60,000 nucleotides of DNA from Owenia fusiformis (GCA_903813345.2 CAIIXF020000004.1:10674196-10734195), one strand, 5' to 3'. Numbered from the stretch's first letter, positions 33,615 to 45,503 are shown. The notes: generated by a model not told the origin, from the letters alone. Numbers and translations: made by a program.

Positions 33615-33877
33615 CTGAAGACAAAAACAAAAATTATATATGGTGTATTGAATCTTACTGCTTGCATGACATGATGTTATAAAATAAAAGTTCAAAAAAG
33701 TGGATAAGTAGACAATGAGCGAATTGTTGTTATGGTGCACATCCTAAAATAGTGACATTAATTTTGTTGACACGATATGTAATATGCAAATATTTTGTTC
33801 GGTTCAAACAACTAATTTTAGGTGGTAGATACACAATCGGCATGATGCTAAACTGGATCTGAGTGAAGCATACTTAC

Positions 33878-34028
33878 ACTTCATGAGTTCTGCAAATTCT
33901 ATCTTTTATTTTAACAAACAGGTCATCTACATCATACTTCATTTCCGCAACAAAGTCCGTTGTGCTGATGACATCTCTTTTATAGTTCTGATCTCCGACC
34001 AATCCTCTGTAAAATTCGTCTTTTTTAC
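33878..34028 (-). CDS. vWFA domain C-terminal exon, gene B
   Basis: The acceptor TACTGTTTTAG starts a 151-nt exon (phase 1 in, phase 2 out) ending AGT|GTAAGTATGC. It encodes KKDEFYRGLVGDQNYKRDVI, then TDFVAEMKYDVDDLFVKIKD and RIC. This is the last strand, the helix with the LxxxxxxxxxxxC pattern and the closing Cys of a von Willebrand factor A domain. The phase fits the exon at 36656-36764 upstream and 33590-33614 downstream. vWFA domains mediate extracellular adhesion or protein-protein contacts; here no transmembrane segment follows. Confidence 0.7.
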
Positions 34029-34029
34029 C

Positions 34030-35125
34030 TAAAACAGTAATGGGATTTAAATACAAATGGGATTCATGAGAACGTTGATGCACACTAAACACCCGTACGT
34101 TCCATTAAGTTTTTACATATATTCATATAAAACGAACATGTTAAACGAACTTTTAATGATGTATGATACTCCTATTTGCAATAAGAGTTCAGGTGGTAAT
34201 TTACATAAATATCTCCCACGATGAATCACTTTGGAAGGGACAAATTTTCATTGGCCCGCCGAACATGTCGATTACTCTGAACGTTTCTCAGCTTATGATC
34301 TTCCATCAGCCCTAAAGCATTGTTATATGATCCAATCTATTCAGTAATCCGACAGATAATCGGAGATTCAAAATAACATTATTTATATTATTTCGATCTT
34401 CGATGGCGTCTGAGCAATTTCTTGGATATCAGTGACGTCACCTGAATTGGACGGCATTTTCAACTACAGATTTCCTCGGATTTGGGGATTATAGTTCAAA
34501 AAGCCTTGTCATATATCTTAATTACATACATACCCATCGTTTGTGCAAATTAACCTCTACATATAAATGTTTAACAAAGTCACAGTGTGGCATTAATAAC
34601 AATGGCATTTATAACAATGTGTGCAAGTTTTGGGAATTTTTCTCGTCCAAAGAACTCTTCACAGTCCAGGCCCCAAAATATTGATAATCAGAAATTGGTT
34701 GTTGGCTAATAAGTATGTAAGCACAAGTGCCAGGGAAGGGATCAGTATCTGTGAGGAAATCTAGCAAGAATGCTAACCTGTCATTACATCAAAAATAGCT
34801 GTAGATACTCTAGTACTCATAGAAGAATCTGTCACTATTAGTGTCACTATAAATAACTTACTGTATAAATCAAATGTATGAACATGTGTTCAATTCTTAT
34901 GAAATAATAAAGGTAATAGTGTTAACTCACTGATGACATACTTATTTTGAAATAAAATCAACCCAAGAATATGTTATCAGGCAATTCCAAAAGTGTACCA
35001 TTTCTTTGCCAAATTTGTGTATTTTTCTTTGAGTTATCATTTTTCTGAGGTTTAAGAAAATATTCACATTCAATATTTTTATTTTATAAAGATTTATGCA
35101 TACCTTGACGTTTGTGAAATCCCGC
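34030..35125. other. Intron of vWFA gene B
   Basis: No further exon was recognised. One ATG-led segment ending at a donor-like site (35101-35124, MRDFTNVK|GTATGC, minus strand) is too short to support. Confidence 0.4.
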
Positions 35126-35129
35126 ATCA

Positions 35130-35640
35130 GACAGCCATTTTGAATTTTTTGAGGCCCGAATAAAAAAAAACGCTACAATATTTGCAATCTACTTTAAATT
35201 GCTTTTCATTTGAGTATAATAAAGCTACACTTCAAAAACATCTCAAAATAAATGCATATAAATAATAAATTTAAGTTTTCCCAACCCCCCCCCATTTACG
35301 ACCCCTGGGGGTCAGGGTGAAAAATCCAGGATATATGTGAAATAGATAGATATTGTTAATATACTACCAATATTTCAAATAATAATGTTTCTTATTTTGG
35401 TTTGAAATGAAAAACGTAAGATTTTTGCGAAAAATTCCCAGCATTTTTAAACTGGCGGCCATCTTGAATTTTTTTCTTATAACTGTTCACCAATATACAT
35501 CTTTCCACCAAATATGAAGAAAACCCGTCTACTAGTATTCAAGTTATCTTCTGGACAGACGGACGGATGGACTGCCTGACTGACGGACGGAGGGTTTCAC
35601 TATATCCCTACTGAACTTCGTTCGATGGTATAATAAACTT
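35130..35640. repeat. Dispersed repeat with GACGGACGG end
   Basis: It combines CAGCCATTTTGAATTTTTTG, a C8 run (CCCCCCCCCATTTACGACC), GGCGGCCATCTTG and CTTCTGGACAGACGGACGG with TATATCCC. Such arrangements are common intronic repeats in lophotrochozoan genomes. No coding sequence. Confidence 0.5.
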
Positions 35641-36172
35641 TCCAAAAGCCGATTAATGGGTAGATAATCTTTGTAAACTTCAAAAATATTAAAATCTAAT
35701 ATTTTTGTTGACCCCTGTTAAACCCCTCAATAATAAGTAAACGGTAATGTTGACAGGTCCTCAACAGGTGAAAATGTATGTAGTAATATATGTTTTATCA
35801 TTTAAACATATCAAAACAATTGGCGGATCAACAAAAAACAAGATGATGTTAAAAGAAAGTGAACTAAATGGAACCATTATTTGTAATCATTTTGAATGTA
35901 AAATATAATCAGACAAACGATCTTATTTTCAATTAAACAGATAAAATCAATAGGTCATGCTAATAAGCTTCCCAAAACCGATTCATAAGTAGATAATCCG
36001 TTGTAAACTTCAAGAATATCAAAATCTAATATTTTTTATTTTTGTGAACCCCAGTCAAACCCCTCAATAATAAGTAAATGGTAATGTTGACAAGTGCTCA
36101 ACATGTGAAAACGTATGTAGGAATACACGTTTCATCATTTAAAGTCATCAAAACAATTGCAGGATGAACAGG
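35632..36172 (+). repeat. Tandem duplication, ~325-bp period
   Basis: The segment TAGATAATC.TTGTAAACTTCAA.AATAT.AAAATCTAATATTTTT, CCCCTCAATAATAAGTAAA.GGTAATGTTGACA and CATCAAAACAATTG occurs at about 35640-35830 and again at about 35965-36165 in the same orientation. Differences are about one in ten by eye. Confidence 0.65.
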
Positions 36173-36655
36173 AGGAAACAGCTTAATTAAGGCTTATCTG
36201 AAAAATTCCTTTATCCCTAAACTCGCAATCTGGTTGGCTGTCGCAGAAATCATGTATAAGTCATTGCGCATAATTAGATCACGTGATTCAGTTTAATCGG
36301 GCGCTTCCAAATTGGCTTTAGCAGGGGGAAGAAGGAGGTACGGATTCTGGATACCTGCTTAGGAGGATGAATTTCTCAAGACAAGAGCAACTATACAACA
36401 ACACATTACAATTGATACAAACATAAACTAGACATTCATAAATTAAGAAATAAACACTGAATTTTTTATAAAGGTTCAGGGTGCGTATATATGAAATAAA
36501 AACTTGAATTAAAATTGATCACAAACATCAAGAGCTGCAAAACCTGCACAAGTTGACTCACCGGGCTAAGTTTCGGACACAAAAATTACTAAGGTGGTGC
36601 ACAATTGCATTGTCCGGTCATTTTGTAGCTGATGTAAAGATACATGAGCACTTAC

Positions 36656-36764
36656 GTTTTTCCTCATCATTTTTTTTAGTTTTCCTTTTTGGTTGCTCTA
36701 ATGCCAGAATAATGAAATCTGCTTTTTTGTCCTCTTTAATTCGGTCGCCCCAATATGTTGCACT
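36656..36764 (-). CDS. vWFA domain internal exon, gene B
   Basis: The acceptor ATTATCTTACAG begins 36 codons plus one base, ending AAAAAC|GTAAGTGC. The translation starts SATYWGDRIKEDKKADFIIL and ends in a lysine-rich run before the donor. It enters in phase 0, as left by 43681-43855, and leaves one base that joins the GT at 34028. In vWFA terms it supplies the helix after the TDG motif and the following hydrophobic strand (ADFIILALE), although the usual IGVG is not conserved. Role by phase and order is inferred. Confidence 0.55.
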
Positions 36765-36769
36765 CTGTA

Positions 36770-37480
36770 AGATAATTTCATAAATACCATGTATCACATT
36801 AGGTAATGTTAGGCACTGTCGTAAAGTACATTATAAATGGTTAATAACTAAATATATATATATTTTAGAAGAACAAGTCCATTCTCCCTAATAATTCTAG
36901 TATTTTTGTCTGAAGAACTTTAGACTAGTACATACACTGTGGAGGAACTCGTAAAGCGAGTTACGTTAGCGGATCAGTTTTCGTAACCGAATTGCGCAAA
37001 TGATTTCGATACGTTTTTTCCATGATTTCGCGTGATATAAGCAGAATCACCACTACCTTTTTTGCACAAACATGTGTCTTACGTTTCAGAAAATCCAAGC
37101 TTTCGCGAACGTATTTCCTTGCAAGACTGCAAAATCATCAACATACTTCATCACTTAAGTTACTTAAATGAATGGTATAGAAAGTGCAGCAATTACGAAA
37201 ACGATAAAAATTATATGTTATGTTAACGAATTGCACCATGATCATTCTCTGGTAGAGTTATGTTTACACGCTCAGTTGTCACTGATTGACAACAATTCAA
37301 TGCCGAAATAATTTATATATATTTTATATACTGTTATTGTTAACATTTTTGTTTATAGTGCAATTGTTTTTTGTTCCTTTTTACCATTTCTTGAGAATGA
37401 AATAAAATATCTTTAAGAAACTTGTTTGGACAAAATAGCATGTACAACATTTTCTTAGACTTCCCAATATTATAGTTGTA
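36770..37480. other. Intron, no exon seen
   Basis: AT-rich sequence of the intron upstream of the 36.7 kb exon. Nothing supported. Confidence 0.4.
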
Positions 37481-37489
37481 AAAACGAAA

Positions 37490-37800
37490 GGACGATTCTC
37501 GGTTTGGAGAACAGTCTCATGGGCTAATAATTTTTTTCATGAAAAATATAGAAATATTACCCAAATAAAACTATGAATATTCAAAAGAGGACATTTAAAT
37601 CTACAAGATGTAAAAATAACAAATTGGTCTGAAGCAGGGATAACGCTCAATTAGACCAATAAAATACAAGTCTCGATTTGGGGAAAGAAGTTCGTCAGTG
37701 TACTGCGCTAATATTTTTTTGCAAAAAATCTAGAAATATTACCAAAATTAAATTATGACTATTCAAGAGGACATTCAAATCTATATTATGTAAAAAAATC
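37490..37800. repeat. Dispersed repeat related to the long-TIR element interior
   Basis: Two diverged units in tandem share TCTCG(G/A)TTTGG(A/G)GAA, TAGAAATATTACC.AAAT.AAA.TATGA.TATTCAA and GAGGACATT.AAATCTA with each other. They also share these with 13810-13960, where the order includes an inverted piece. This links the intron to the 9.36-kb element's interior. Confidence 0.55.
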
Positions 37801-38607
37801 GAATTTTTTAAAATGTTGAAATCGTTTATTTGGAGATATTACGAACGAAACTGACATGTTCGGTTCGTGAAAGACTAAAGTATCTGTCGCTAGCAAGTGG
37901 AATCGGTTTCAACAGATTTAGATTTCAAAAGTTATGACAACTTTTGTCATTTTTTCACGTTTTTGTAAATGTAAACAAAGGAGGTTGGGGCCCTAAGGCT
38001 TTTTTATGATTCTATCGACAGAGATGTGTTTGGTGTCTATAAAAAGTAGAATCAATTCCCCAGAGCATGTGCTATACAGTATCGCCGTGCGAACTTGCTG
38101 TGAAACAGAATCTCAATTTCCGTAGGACAAGGTCACCATTTTTCATGAAATGGTATGATTTATTCCGTATTAATGTCAATGCAACCACTTATACGGAACA
38201 GTCTAAACGACACCGTGTTATGTATTGGGTATAATCAAACAAAATCACAAACGTACGTTGTCAACTCTACTGTACGGTGCCAGTGCAATTAAAATTCACG
38301 AGATGTAATATTAAACAATGCAATAATTCTATTTCAAAATCCATTCAGGTTTTTTATGAGTTACAAGTTATGTTTAACTAACATGTTCAAAAATCCCTAA
38401 TACATATGTTGCTAAAGATAAGATAAATGTGATTTTTAGATCATGTTAAAGTGTCTCACATATTCGATCAAAATTTGCCATGGAAACATGTTAGTCTACT
38501 TTACTGGCCCCCCCCGCTGTAACAAGGAACCCAAAACACATTAAAACGTAAACATAACCAATTAGTCACTTCACTTTGAAAGTGGGGGTGTTAGCAAATG
38601 TGTATTA

Positions 38608-39041
38608 GGCCATAAGAAGTAGATTCTTTGTTTTGCGTCCTGGCAAAATCCAAATCATGCAAGGGTACAAGGAAAACAAACACAAACTCAAGAAAAAAAC
38701 ACAAACTTGTTTGCTGAGAAATGTATACATTTTATGGGCATAAAAAGGGACGACATACCAATTTGCAGTGATTACAAACACATATCTATACATTTTATAC
38801 AATATATTTAAACTTCAAGGGTAAAAAATAAGAAAATGCACAATGTATGCCAAAATAATTATAACACTGTCAATTTTGACGCGCATCAAATTATCCGCCA
38901 TTACGTCTGATTCTGATTAAACGAAATGTAATGGTACTTTCAGACCCTTGTGATTGCTATTTTGATGTGTTTGTTTTTTCTGATTTACTCAAAATCGTGC
39001 AAGCAAGGGGACGCAAAGCAAAGAATCTACTTCTTATGGCC
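38608..39041. mobile_element. PIF/Harbinger-like MITE, TTA target duplications
   Basis: The ends GGCCATAAGAAGTAGATTCT and AGAATCTACTTCTTATGGCC are perfect inverted repeats. The repeats continue as TTGTTTTGCGTCC / GGACGCAAAGCAA. TTA flanks both ends (38605-38607, 39042-39044), the duplication typical of PIF/Harbinger elements. The 434-bp body has no transposase; a 65-codon open frame inside it is chance. Confidence 0.8.
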
Positions 39042-39049
39042 TTAGCAGA

Positions 39050-40735
39050 ATACGCTGTGTGCATGGACTAACACAATATCAGTGGTCATTTACTGTGTCA
39101 ACTTAGTAACCCTTGCATATCGTGCTCACTCAAGTATTGAATAATTTTTTTATGATCTAAATGTTTGTGGTTTATAAAAAAAATGTGATATATTTTAGTT
39201 AGAAATACATTAATTAATATATTCATTCAAACAGCACTAGCACGCGAGAAGAAAGAGCAATGGTGACAAAATGCAGACAGAATTTTCCGTAAGGGTTTCA
39301 AACATTTCTGAACACAATCATACATGTGCTTTATGTGTACTGTTATTTTTTGTGCTGTATTTATAGATATAATTTCACGTATTAAAATCATATTTTCCAG
39401 ACGTGTCGCAAAAAGGTGGCGCATTTGTTTTTTAGGGGTATCGCGTGAATGTAACTTTGATTCCCCGGATTATAAAATAATATTCTAATTAAAGTTGTAT
39501 ATCATTTTAAAGCTGTTTCGATGAAGTTTTTAGATCAACTACAGTCCGTTCACAATTCTTGCGCGTTCTTTTTTAAAAAAGAGTTTTTTACCAAAACATC
39601 TGGCAAATATTCCCTGTTGACACGTTACATTTTGAATTATTTTTCGTCTTTAAACGCTCATAACTCAAACAATATATGACCATTATACTTATTTATCGTC
39701 TTGATAAAGGTAGATAGAAGTTTTATTTCAAAGGATGAATTTTAGTAAGCGTCCCATATTGTGACGTCATAGAGTTTGAAAAATAGAATCTGTTGACAGC
39801 GACCTTTTCTGCTCATTTTTTTGTTCCTTCAACTTTTCAGGTGTACATTAAACAAAAAATACGAGATCAATTTTTAATAAATCATACATGATTATTTTGC
39901 TCCTAAACTCTAGTTTATTAATAAATAGTTGATTTTGTTCGCAAAAGTATGTGTTTTCTGTTGTATGTGGAAAAGTGGAGGACGAAAGGTTTTCAAAATT
40001 CATCAAAATAGGGCTAATTTACGCCATTCGCCTATTTTGAAGCACAGCAACACGTATATTTATTTCACTTAAAATATCAATTGATTCGTGTTTTATGATG
40101 CTCCTAGCCCATTAACAATATATATATGATATCAGAGTTATTCGTCTAAAATGTTTTGAGATAGAGAGGTAAATGTGGAGGACGAAAGGATTTTCATTTG
40201 TGTACATTTTTCTCAAAAACGTCACATTCTACCATGTTAAAAGCGAGGATCCTCTTGATTACGCCACAAAATGTGTAACAATGCGTGCGCGAGCTTTTTG
40301 CGATACATCCCAGCAATGACTTCAAATTCGGAACCACACCCATATCACATTTTCTTCAATAACTCCAAACATGTGTAAACATTGACCATGAGCATATAAA
40401 TTCAGATTTCACGAGCTCTTTCCTATTCGAGTACCTCATACACCCCTGCATGGATTTGAGTTGGATTCGCCTTTTATACGTGAGCCGACACACTCGCAAA
40501 CGCTGATTGGATAAAGATTGCGAGAATCTTTAAATGCTATTTAATTTTTTTTGAGAGTGTTGATGTGAAGATTAATATGTGACCACGGGGTGTTAGCTTC
40601 CAACCTCTTGATCATTTGGCGTCTGTACATTTAAGATATCATAATTATCTAATCGAAAACGACATTTTAAAATCCCGTTCATGCTATAAAAAGCGGAAAG
40701 TGCAGAGGTTCAATTGTTCAATTGTTGAAGTAATA
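39050..40735. other. No gene recognised
   Basis: The only repeat seen is a GTGGAGGACGAAAGG phrase at about 39970 and 40172. Local CpG content rises around 40240-40510 without an open frame. Confidence 0.4.
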
Positions 40736-40741
40736 CTTGGT

Positions 40742-41449
40742 GGATTTACACTAGCGCGCTAAGACGTCTTAGCTAAAACGTTTTAGCGTTAAAACGTCTT
40801 ACAAATGCAATGTAAATCCAGATTTACCCAAGAGCTCTCGGCTAAGAGCGCTTAGCTAAAACGTTTTAGGACCCTAGTCATAGCCAAGACGTCTTAGCGT
40901 TAACACGTTTTACAAGCAAGTGTAAATCCATCGGTTTTAGCTAAGAGCTCTTAGCCCGGTGTTTTGCGTTGCGCCGAACGAAACATTTGAAACTTTCCAT
41001 TTACATATGTCGCATGGTCCTTTATTTTGCCTTATCCCTTGTTCTCTATATCATCCCAAAATTATTGAGAAGAACTTATTTGCCTGGCGATTTATCATAA
41101 TCCTAATTTATGCATAAAATCTTCCTGCTCTCTTTCATGCTTTTAACAATGCTGGCTTTAGGACATATTTATCTGAAACCGATGCATTCTTTATTACAAA
41201 GTCGGGTACAAAGTATAGAAGCGGGAAAGGAATAGCTACATTGACTGAACTGTCCTTCAACCAGTATACTTAACTGTTTTTTTTTCATTTTACATGTTTA
41301 CCTACATATCTCTAAGACGTTTTAGGAAAACAGGTGTAAACTCGATCTTATTTCCTAAGACGTCTTGAAAATGGTAATGTAAACTCAACTTAATTTTTCT
41401 AAAACGTTTTAGCCAAAACGTCTTGAAATGCTGCGCGTAGTGTAAATTG
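40742..41449. mobile_element. Palindrome-rich element (AAGACGTCTT / AAAACGTTTT)
   Basis: The ends GGATTTACACTAGCGCGC and GCTGCGCGTAGTGTAAATT form imperfect inverted repeats. The first 200 bp and last 150 bp carry about ten copies of ACGT-centred palindromes: TAAGACGTCTTAG, TAAAACGTTTTAG, AAAACGTCTTAC and variants. These alternate with GTGTAAATCCA / ATGTAAACTC linkers. The middle (40980-41290) is ordinary AT-rich DNA without a gene. The arrangement resembles subterminal transposase-binding repeats of a DNA transposon, but I do not recognise the family. Confidence 0.55.
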
Positions 41450-41641
41450 GGCTACTGACATTGTTCAGTTTCAGTTTTAAATATATTTGACCCCCCTGTC
41501 AGTTATTATTATGAGAAATACTTTGCCTACATTAGGGTTACCTATGAATTGATATAGATAAGTTCGATGGGACAACGTACATCGAGTTGACAACGTACAC
41601 GAATGATATTTATATGGTAGCCAAAACGTAAATATTCATTT

Positions 41642-42338
41642 AAGGTCCACGTGCAGTATAGCAAGTGATTTCACCATGAGTACTTTCTGGGCATAAATAC
41701 AATATGGTTTTCATTATTTAACAATATGCTTTGGGAATTATGATAAAAATATCAATCAAACAATTCGAAAAACTATAAATAAGGACCCAAGGTCAACATT
41801 TTTTTTCAAATTGTTGAATTTATTTGCTCAAAAGAGGATCTTCTTTTTCTGATTTTTATTGCATGAAAAGATTATCCATCAAGGGGTCTAAAACATATTC
41901 AAAAGTAGAATGGTTTTGAAAGTCTAGTTCTGAAGTTAACAATTTTCGATGACCAAAATCATGATGAAAACAATGGATATCATGAGTTTTCCCTATGGAA
42001 AAATATCATAAGTAATGTGGTTTTTAACTTTATCGCATTTCAATACCGATCCCATTTTCAGAAGTTATTAATATAGTGTAGAAGAAACTTTTGATATATT
42101 TAAATTGAGAAAAACAAGATCCTATTTTTAGAAAATAAGCCTTACATTTTTAAAAAAGTGACAAGGTGGGTCCGACTCCATAACTTTTCAAAGAGTTGGA
42201 TTGATATTTTACAGTCATGGGAATTTCACTTTTAAGAAAACATATTGTTTTAATGAAAACCACTGTATGTATATCCAGAAGTACTCATGGTGAAAGATAT
42301 GGCTGTCTAAAATACTTGCCATACTGCACATGGACCTT
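41642..42338. mobile_element. 700-bp TIR element, copy 1
   Basis: AAGGTCCACGTGCAGTATAG...TTTCACCATGAGTACTT is inverted at the right end as AAGTACTCATGGTGAAAG...ATACTGCACATGGACCTT, giving arms of about 100 bp. The interior (TATCAATCAAACAATTC, CATCAAGGGGTCTAAAAC, AACAATGGATATCATGAG) recurs at 56403-56860. No open frame. Confidence 0.65.
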
Positions 42339-43084
42339 TTCAACCGACCTTAATTGTGTAACTTAGAGAAACATATTCGCATAAAAATAATGGACACTCT
42401 TAGGCGACAGGGAATAACATGATCAAAGGAAATGTGAAAAAAACATTTTCCAACCGATCAACTTTTGTGGGAAATTTACTACTGAAAAAATTGAGCACTG
42501 CTAGAAAACCTTTTAATATGATCGGAATACTAAAAGTCTTCTCTACTGAATACACATGAAATTAAACGAGAAATCCTTTGTGTATTCCTCAGATTAATTG
42601 GGTAAAACCTAAATCACACCTACATCATAGTTTTCGATTCAAATCAGTTAATAGCATCCAAAGTGTACAGCGGTATATTTTGGCACCGTGCGTTGTCGAT
42701 GGTCAGGCGTGATTATCTTTTCATTTCTCGTGATTCTAGCAGGAACTTGCTCGTGGTGTTTAAATCAAAGCGGGGCTTTGGAACATACCAATGATTATTA
42801 CACGTACGTAAACAAACCTAGGTTCGAGAAGCTATGAGTGACCTTTTTAACCAAGTCAACATTTGACATACACCAGATTAAAACCTACAGTCACGACTTT
42901 ATGTATTATTGTATTAGCTATCACAGTTTCCTCATTTCTGATAATTTAAAAAGCATCACTCAGCGACACGTTATAAACGTACTTAATCAATTCAAAATTC
43001 ATATAATAGTACTCGAAGTTACAAACAATATTGGCGGCCAAGCCAATCAAATCGAGACTTTCTGCATCGCGTTTTAACCTGTAT

Positions 43085-43275
43085 TATATGGCATATTCCG
43101 CAGTTGAGTATGATATATTCCGCAGGTGAGTAACGGGTATTCAGTGAAATAATGTATGGCATATTTACTGCGAAATACACCATACTCATTGCAGAAACGC
43201 CATATACCATAGGTGAATATGAAATATTCACCCGTATCACAAATGCCGCACAACCATGAATGTATGCCATATTCC
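43085..43275. repeat. Degenerate ATATTCCGC repeat patch
   Basis: GGCATATTCCGCAGTTGAG, GATATATTCCGCAGGTGAG, CATATTTACTGCGAAATAC and GAAATATTCACC recur within 190 bp, in both orientations. Three overlapping open frames here arise from this patch and are not genes. Confidence 0.5.
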
Positions 43276-43680
43276 GCGAAACAATATAATTTAAAACTCA
43301 CGAGGTGTATCAAAATCTTCTAAAGTAGGTCAAATGATGTCAAAACTAGATTATAATAGCATAGGAGGGGGTTAAGTTTTGTTGGATTAAAACAACATTT
43401 AATATTTTCTAAGCAAAAAAGTTATATTTGCACAATTTCAATTGATTTCTCTGAAGAATATTCAGCAAAAAGTCAACATATTCAAAATGTCACATTTTCT
43501 TTTTTTTATATAATATACCGATAGAGAAATAAAAAGTGCAGAGAAAATACTTTCTACTCATTTTTGTCCTTCATCGTGTTTTTACATTTGACAATCATAC
43601 TAAATTGTTGTTTTGTGTGGTGAAGTTGAGATAAGAAGAGATTTTTTCAATGCCATTTTGGTAGATTAAGTAGTACTTAC

Positions 43681-43855
43681 TTTTATTGCTTCTTCCGTTG
43701 TTATACAATCTTTAGCTCTCTTTCTACATTCGTCTTCTGGGTATTTCCATTTAGGGCAACATTTATCATTACAACAGGAAAAAGTGAAGCCGTCCGTAGC
43801 TAAGAAAACCAATGTTGGAATATCGGGCCTCCATCCATTTTCCTCTGTCAATATT
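43681..43855 (-). CDS. vWFA domain exon with TDG motif, gene B
   Basis: The acceptor TGTGTTTTCAG is followed by one base and 58 codons ending AAA|GTAAGTAC (phase 0). It encodes ILTEENGWRPDIPTLVFLAT then DGF, the strand with the metal-site Asp of a vWFA domain (ITDG in most members). A Cys-rich insertion follows (CCNDKCCPKWKYPEDECRKR and one more Cys), unusual at this place in the fold. It ends TTEEAIK. The single starting base completes the Glu codon left by 44775-44949. The exon is 175 nt, the same length as its upstream neighbour. Confidence 0.8.
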
Positions 43856-43984
43856 CTGAAAACACAATTAAGATTAAAGCAAACATTGTCATTGATGTCG
43901 TTTTCATCCAATGGGTCGATTGGCCTATATCACGAGACTCGGTATCTTCTCAAAATGTTTAACAAGACCCAGAGTGAACTGAGA

Positions 43985-44460
43985 GGGAACAGAATTGCCA
44001 CCTTGAATAGAATACAGTTTTCGGGACGGAAAATTCAAAAAGGTCACTTACATTATTTATAAAGACTGCCAAAAAATCTATCTATTTATCCAGTTCAAGA
44101 TTTTCATACAAAGAGTCACCCCTAAAAATCTGAAATTGAGACGTCACATGGTTCGCCTGGAAATTACTTTACAAATATAAATTCAAAGACGGAAAATGGC
44201 CACCTTAACATTCACTCAGAATACTCAAAGCTTTATAAGTTCCAGATGTCTGTACTATGAGTCATCTCTGAAAATTAGAAATTGATCTGTTAAACAATAT
44301 GCCTGAAAAGTTTAAATGCCCAACACTTATCAGTTCTTGATATCGATGTCAAAGAATAATCCCTGAAAATATGAAACTTGTCCATCTATTAGTTCGCCTG
44401 GAAACACGTAGACAAGACTTAACAGACAAGATTAAGGACGGCAAATCCTAAATTGAATTT
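43985..44460 (-). repeat. Decayed GCCATTTTG element in vWFA intron
   Basis: On the minus strand it shows the word order of the 4312-5634 element: GATTTGCCGTCCTTAATCTT, GTCTTGTCTACGTGTTTCC, ATTTTCAGGGATTATTC, AAGGTGGCCATTTTCCGTC. At least three diverged ~160-bp units remain. It lies inside the intron between two vWFA exons. Confidence 0.5.
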
Positions 44461-44774
44461 TTTTTATTAAATCAACCGTGTATAGATACATACATACTTA
44501 CCTCTTAAATAATTTACCAGTCCAACGCCCCTTTTAAATGAATAGAATAATGAACTTCATATTCATGTATCTTTTTTCATATTAAATTGTGACTATTCAA
44601 AACATGATCATTAAATTGATGATATGTAAAACTTTCACATTTTTTTGATAAACAATTTAGAGAAACATTTGTTTAATTCACTTCGCCATATCGATACCAA
44701 TCCCTTGGATGTTGTTGGTAGAAAAAAGCATTGCCAAAATACAAACGTGGTAAGAGGATAGTAATTTATCTTAC

Positions 44775-44949
44775 TCATCATGTACCACTTTCAATGCTCG
44801 ATCTGTCCTTGTTCCAGCGCCTGTCCAGTTCTGCGCCTTATTCATGATCGAGAATTTTGTGTTATCAAAACTTATAGTATCCTTTAGTTGCTGTATCACC
44901 TTGACATATTCGTCAAACGTCAAAACAGCCACACGCGAAGCATCATTGT
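44775..44949 (-). CDS. vWFA domain N-terminal-half exon, gene B
   Basis: The acceptor TTTCTCTTTGTGTAG opens a 175-nt exon with two bases of a split codon, then NDASRVAVLTFDEYVKVIQQ, a KDTISFDNTKFSIMNKAQNW stretch and TGAGTRTDRALKVVHDE up to the donor GATGA|GTAAGATAA. RVAVLTF is the second strand of a vWFA domain, and GAGTRTDRAL carries the metal-site Thr (TGxTNTGxAL in the family). The preceding exon, which should encode the DxSxS loop and end in phase 1, was not found. Strand and phase match 43681-43855. Confidence 0.8.
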
Positions 44950-45503
44950 CTACACAAAGAGAAAGAAAATGTGATGAAATTTTAAATTGCATGTACATAT
45001 CACACATTCGTTTATATCTTCTACAAAAGTGAATCAACATTGTAAATCACAGTCACGTAGTCCCAGCGTAACAGGGGCAGCAGTCCGCTTGGGCTTGGCT
45101 ATTATTTCTAGAAACGTAACCTCCGATTGGTTGTCCTAGTCGGACGTATGTTCCCAACCATAATATTTATAAACTGTTACAATAAAACCGACGTCTTTTC
45201 CAGACGGACTTCCATTTCTGCGAGAGGAGGATAGGAGAATGAAGTAATGAATTATATGACTAAACCCGATTTTGTGACCTGATTTCGTCGGAAAAACTTG
45301 AAATATAAGAGTTACGTGGATTTTAGGAGTCTTATTTACCCTCTCTAGGTTAGAACAAACATTTCAATTAAACCCGATTACATTCGCGCGTCAATCAAAG
45401 AACATTTACCACAATATCCAAGAAGTTCCGAAAGTTTCGATAATATAAATTACATGATATTTGTGAAAATTAAATGTTTGTTCGTTGATTTTATAATTTA
45501 CAA

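Noticed and set aside
42838-43077. 79-codon plus-strand open frame
   Set aside because: AT-rich composition, no motif, and no splice sites that support it. It overlaps the start of the ATATTCCGC patch.
45055-45240. GC-richer patch with a strong acceptor (CCTATCCTCCTCTCGCAG) upstream of the vWFA exons
   Set aside because: I tested it as the missing DxSxS exon. The frame NGSPSGKDVGFIV is suggestive, but no donor gives phase 1, so it cannot join 44949 as read.
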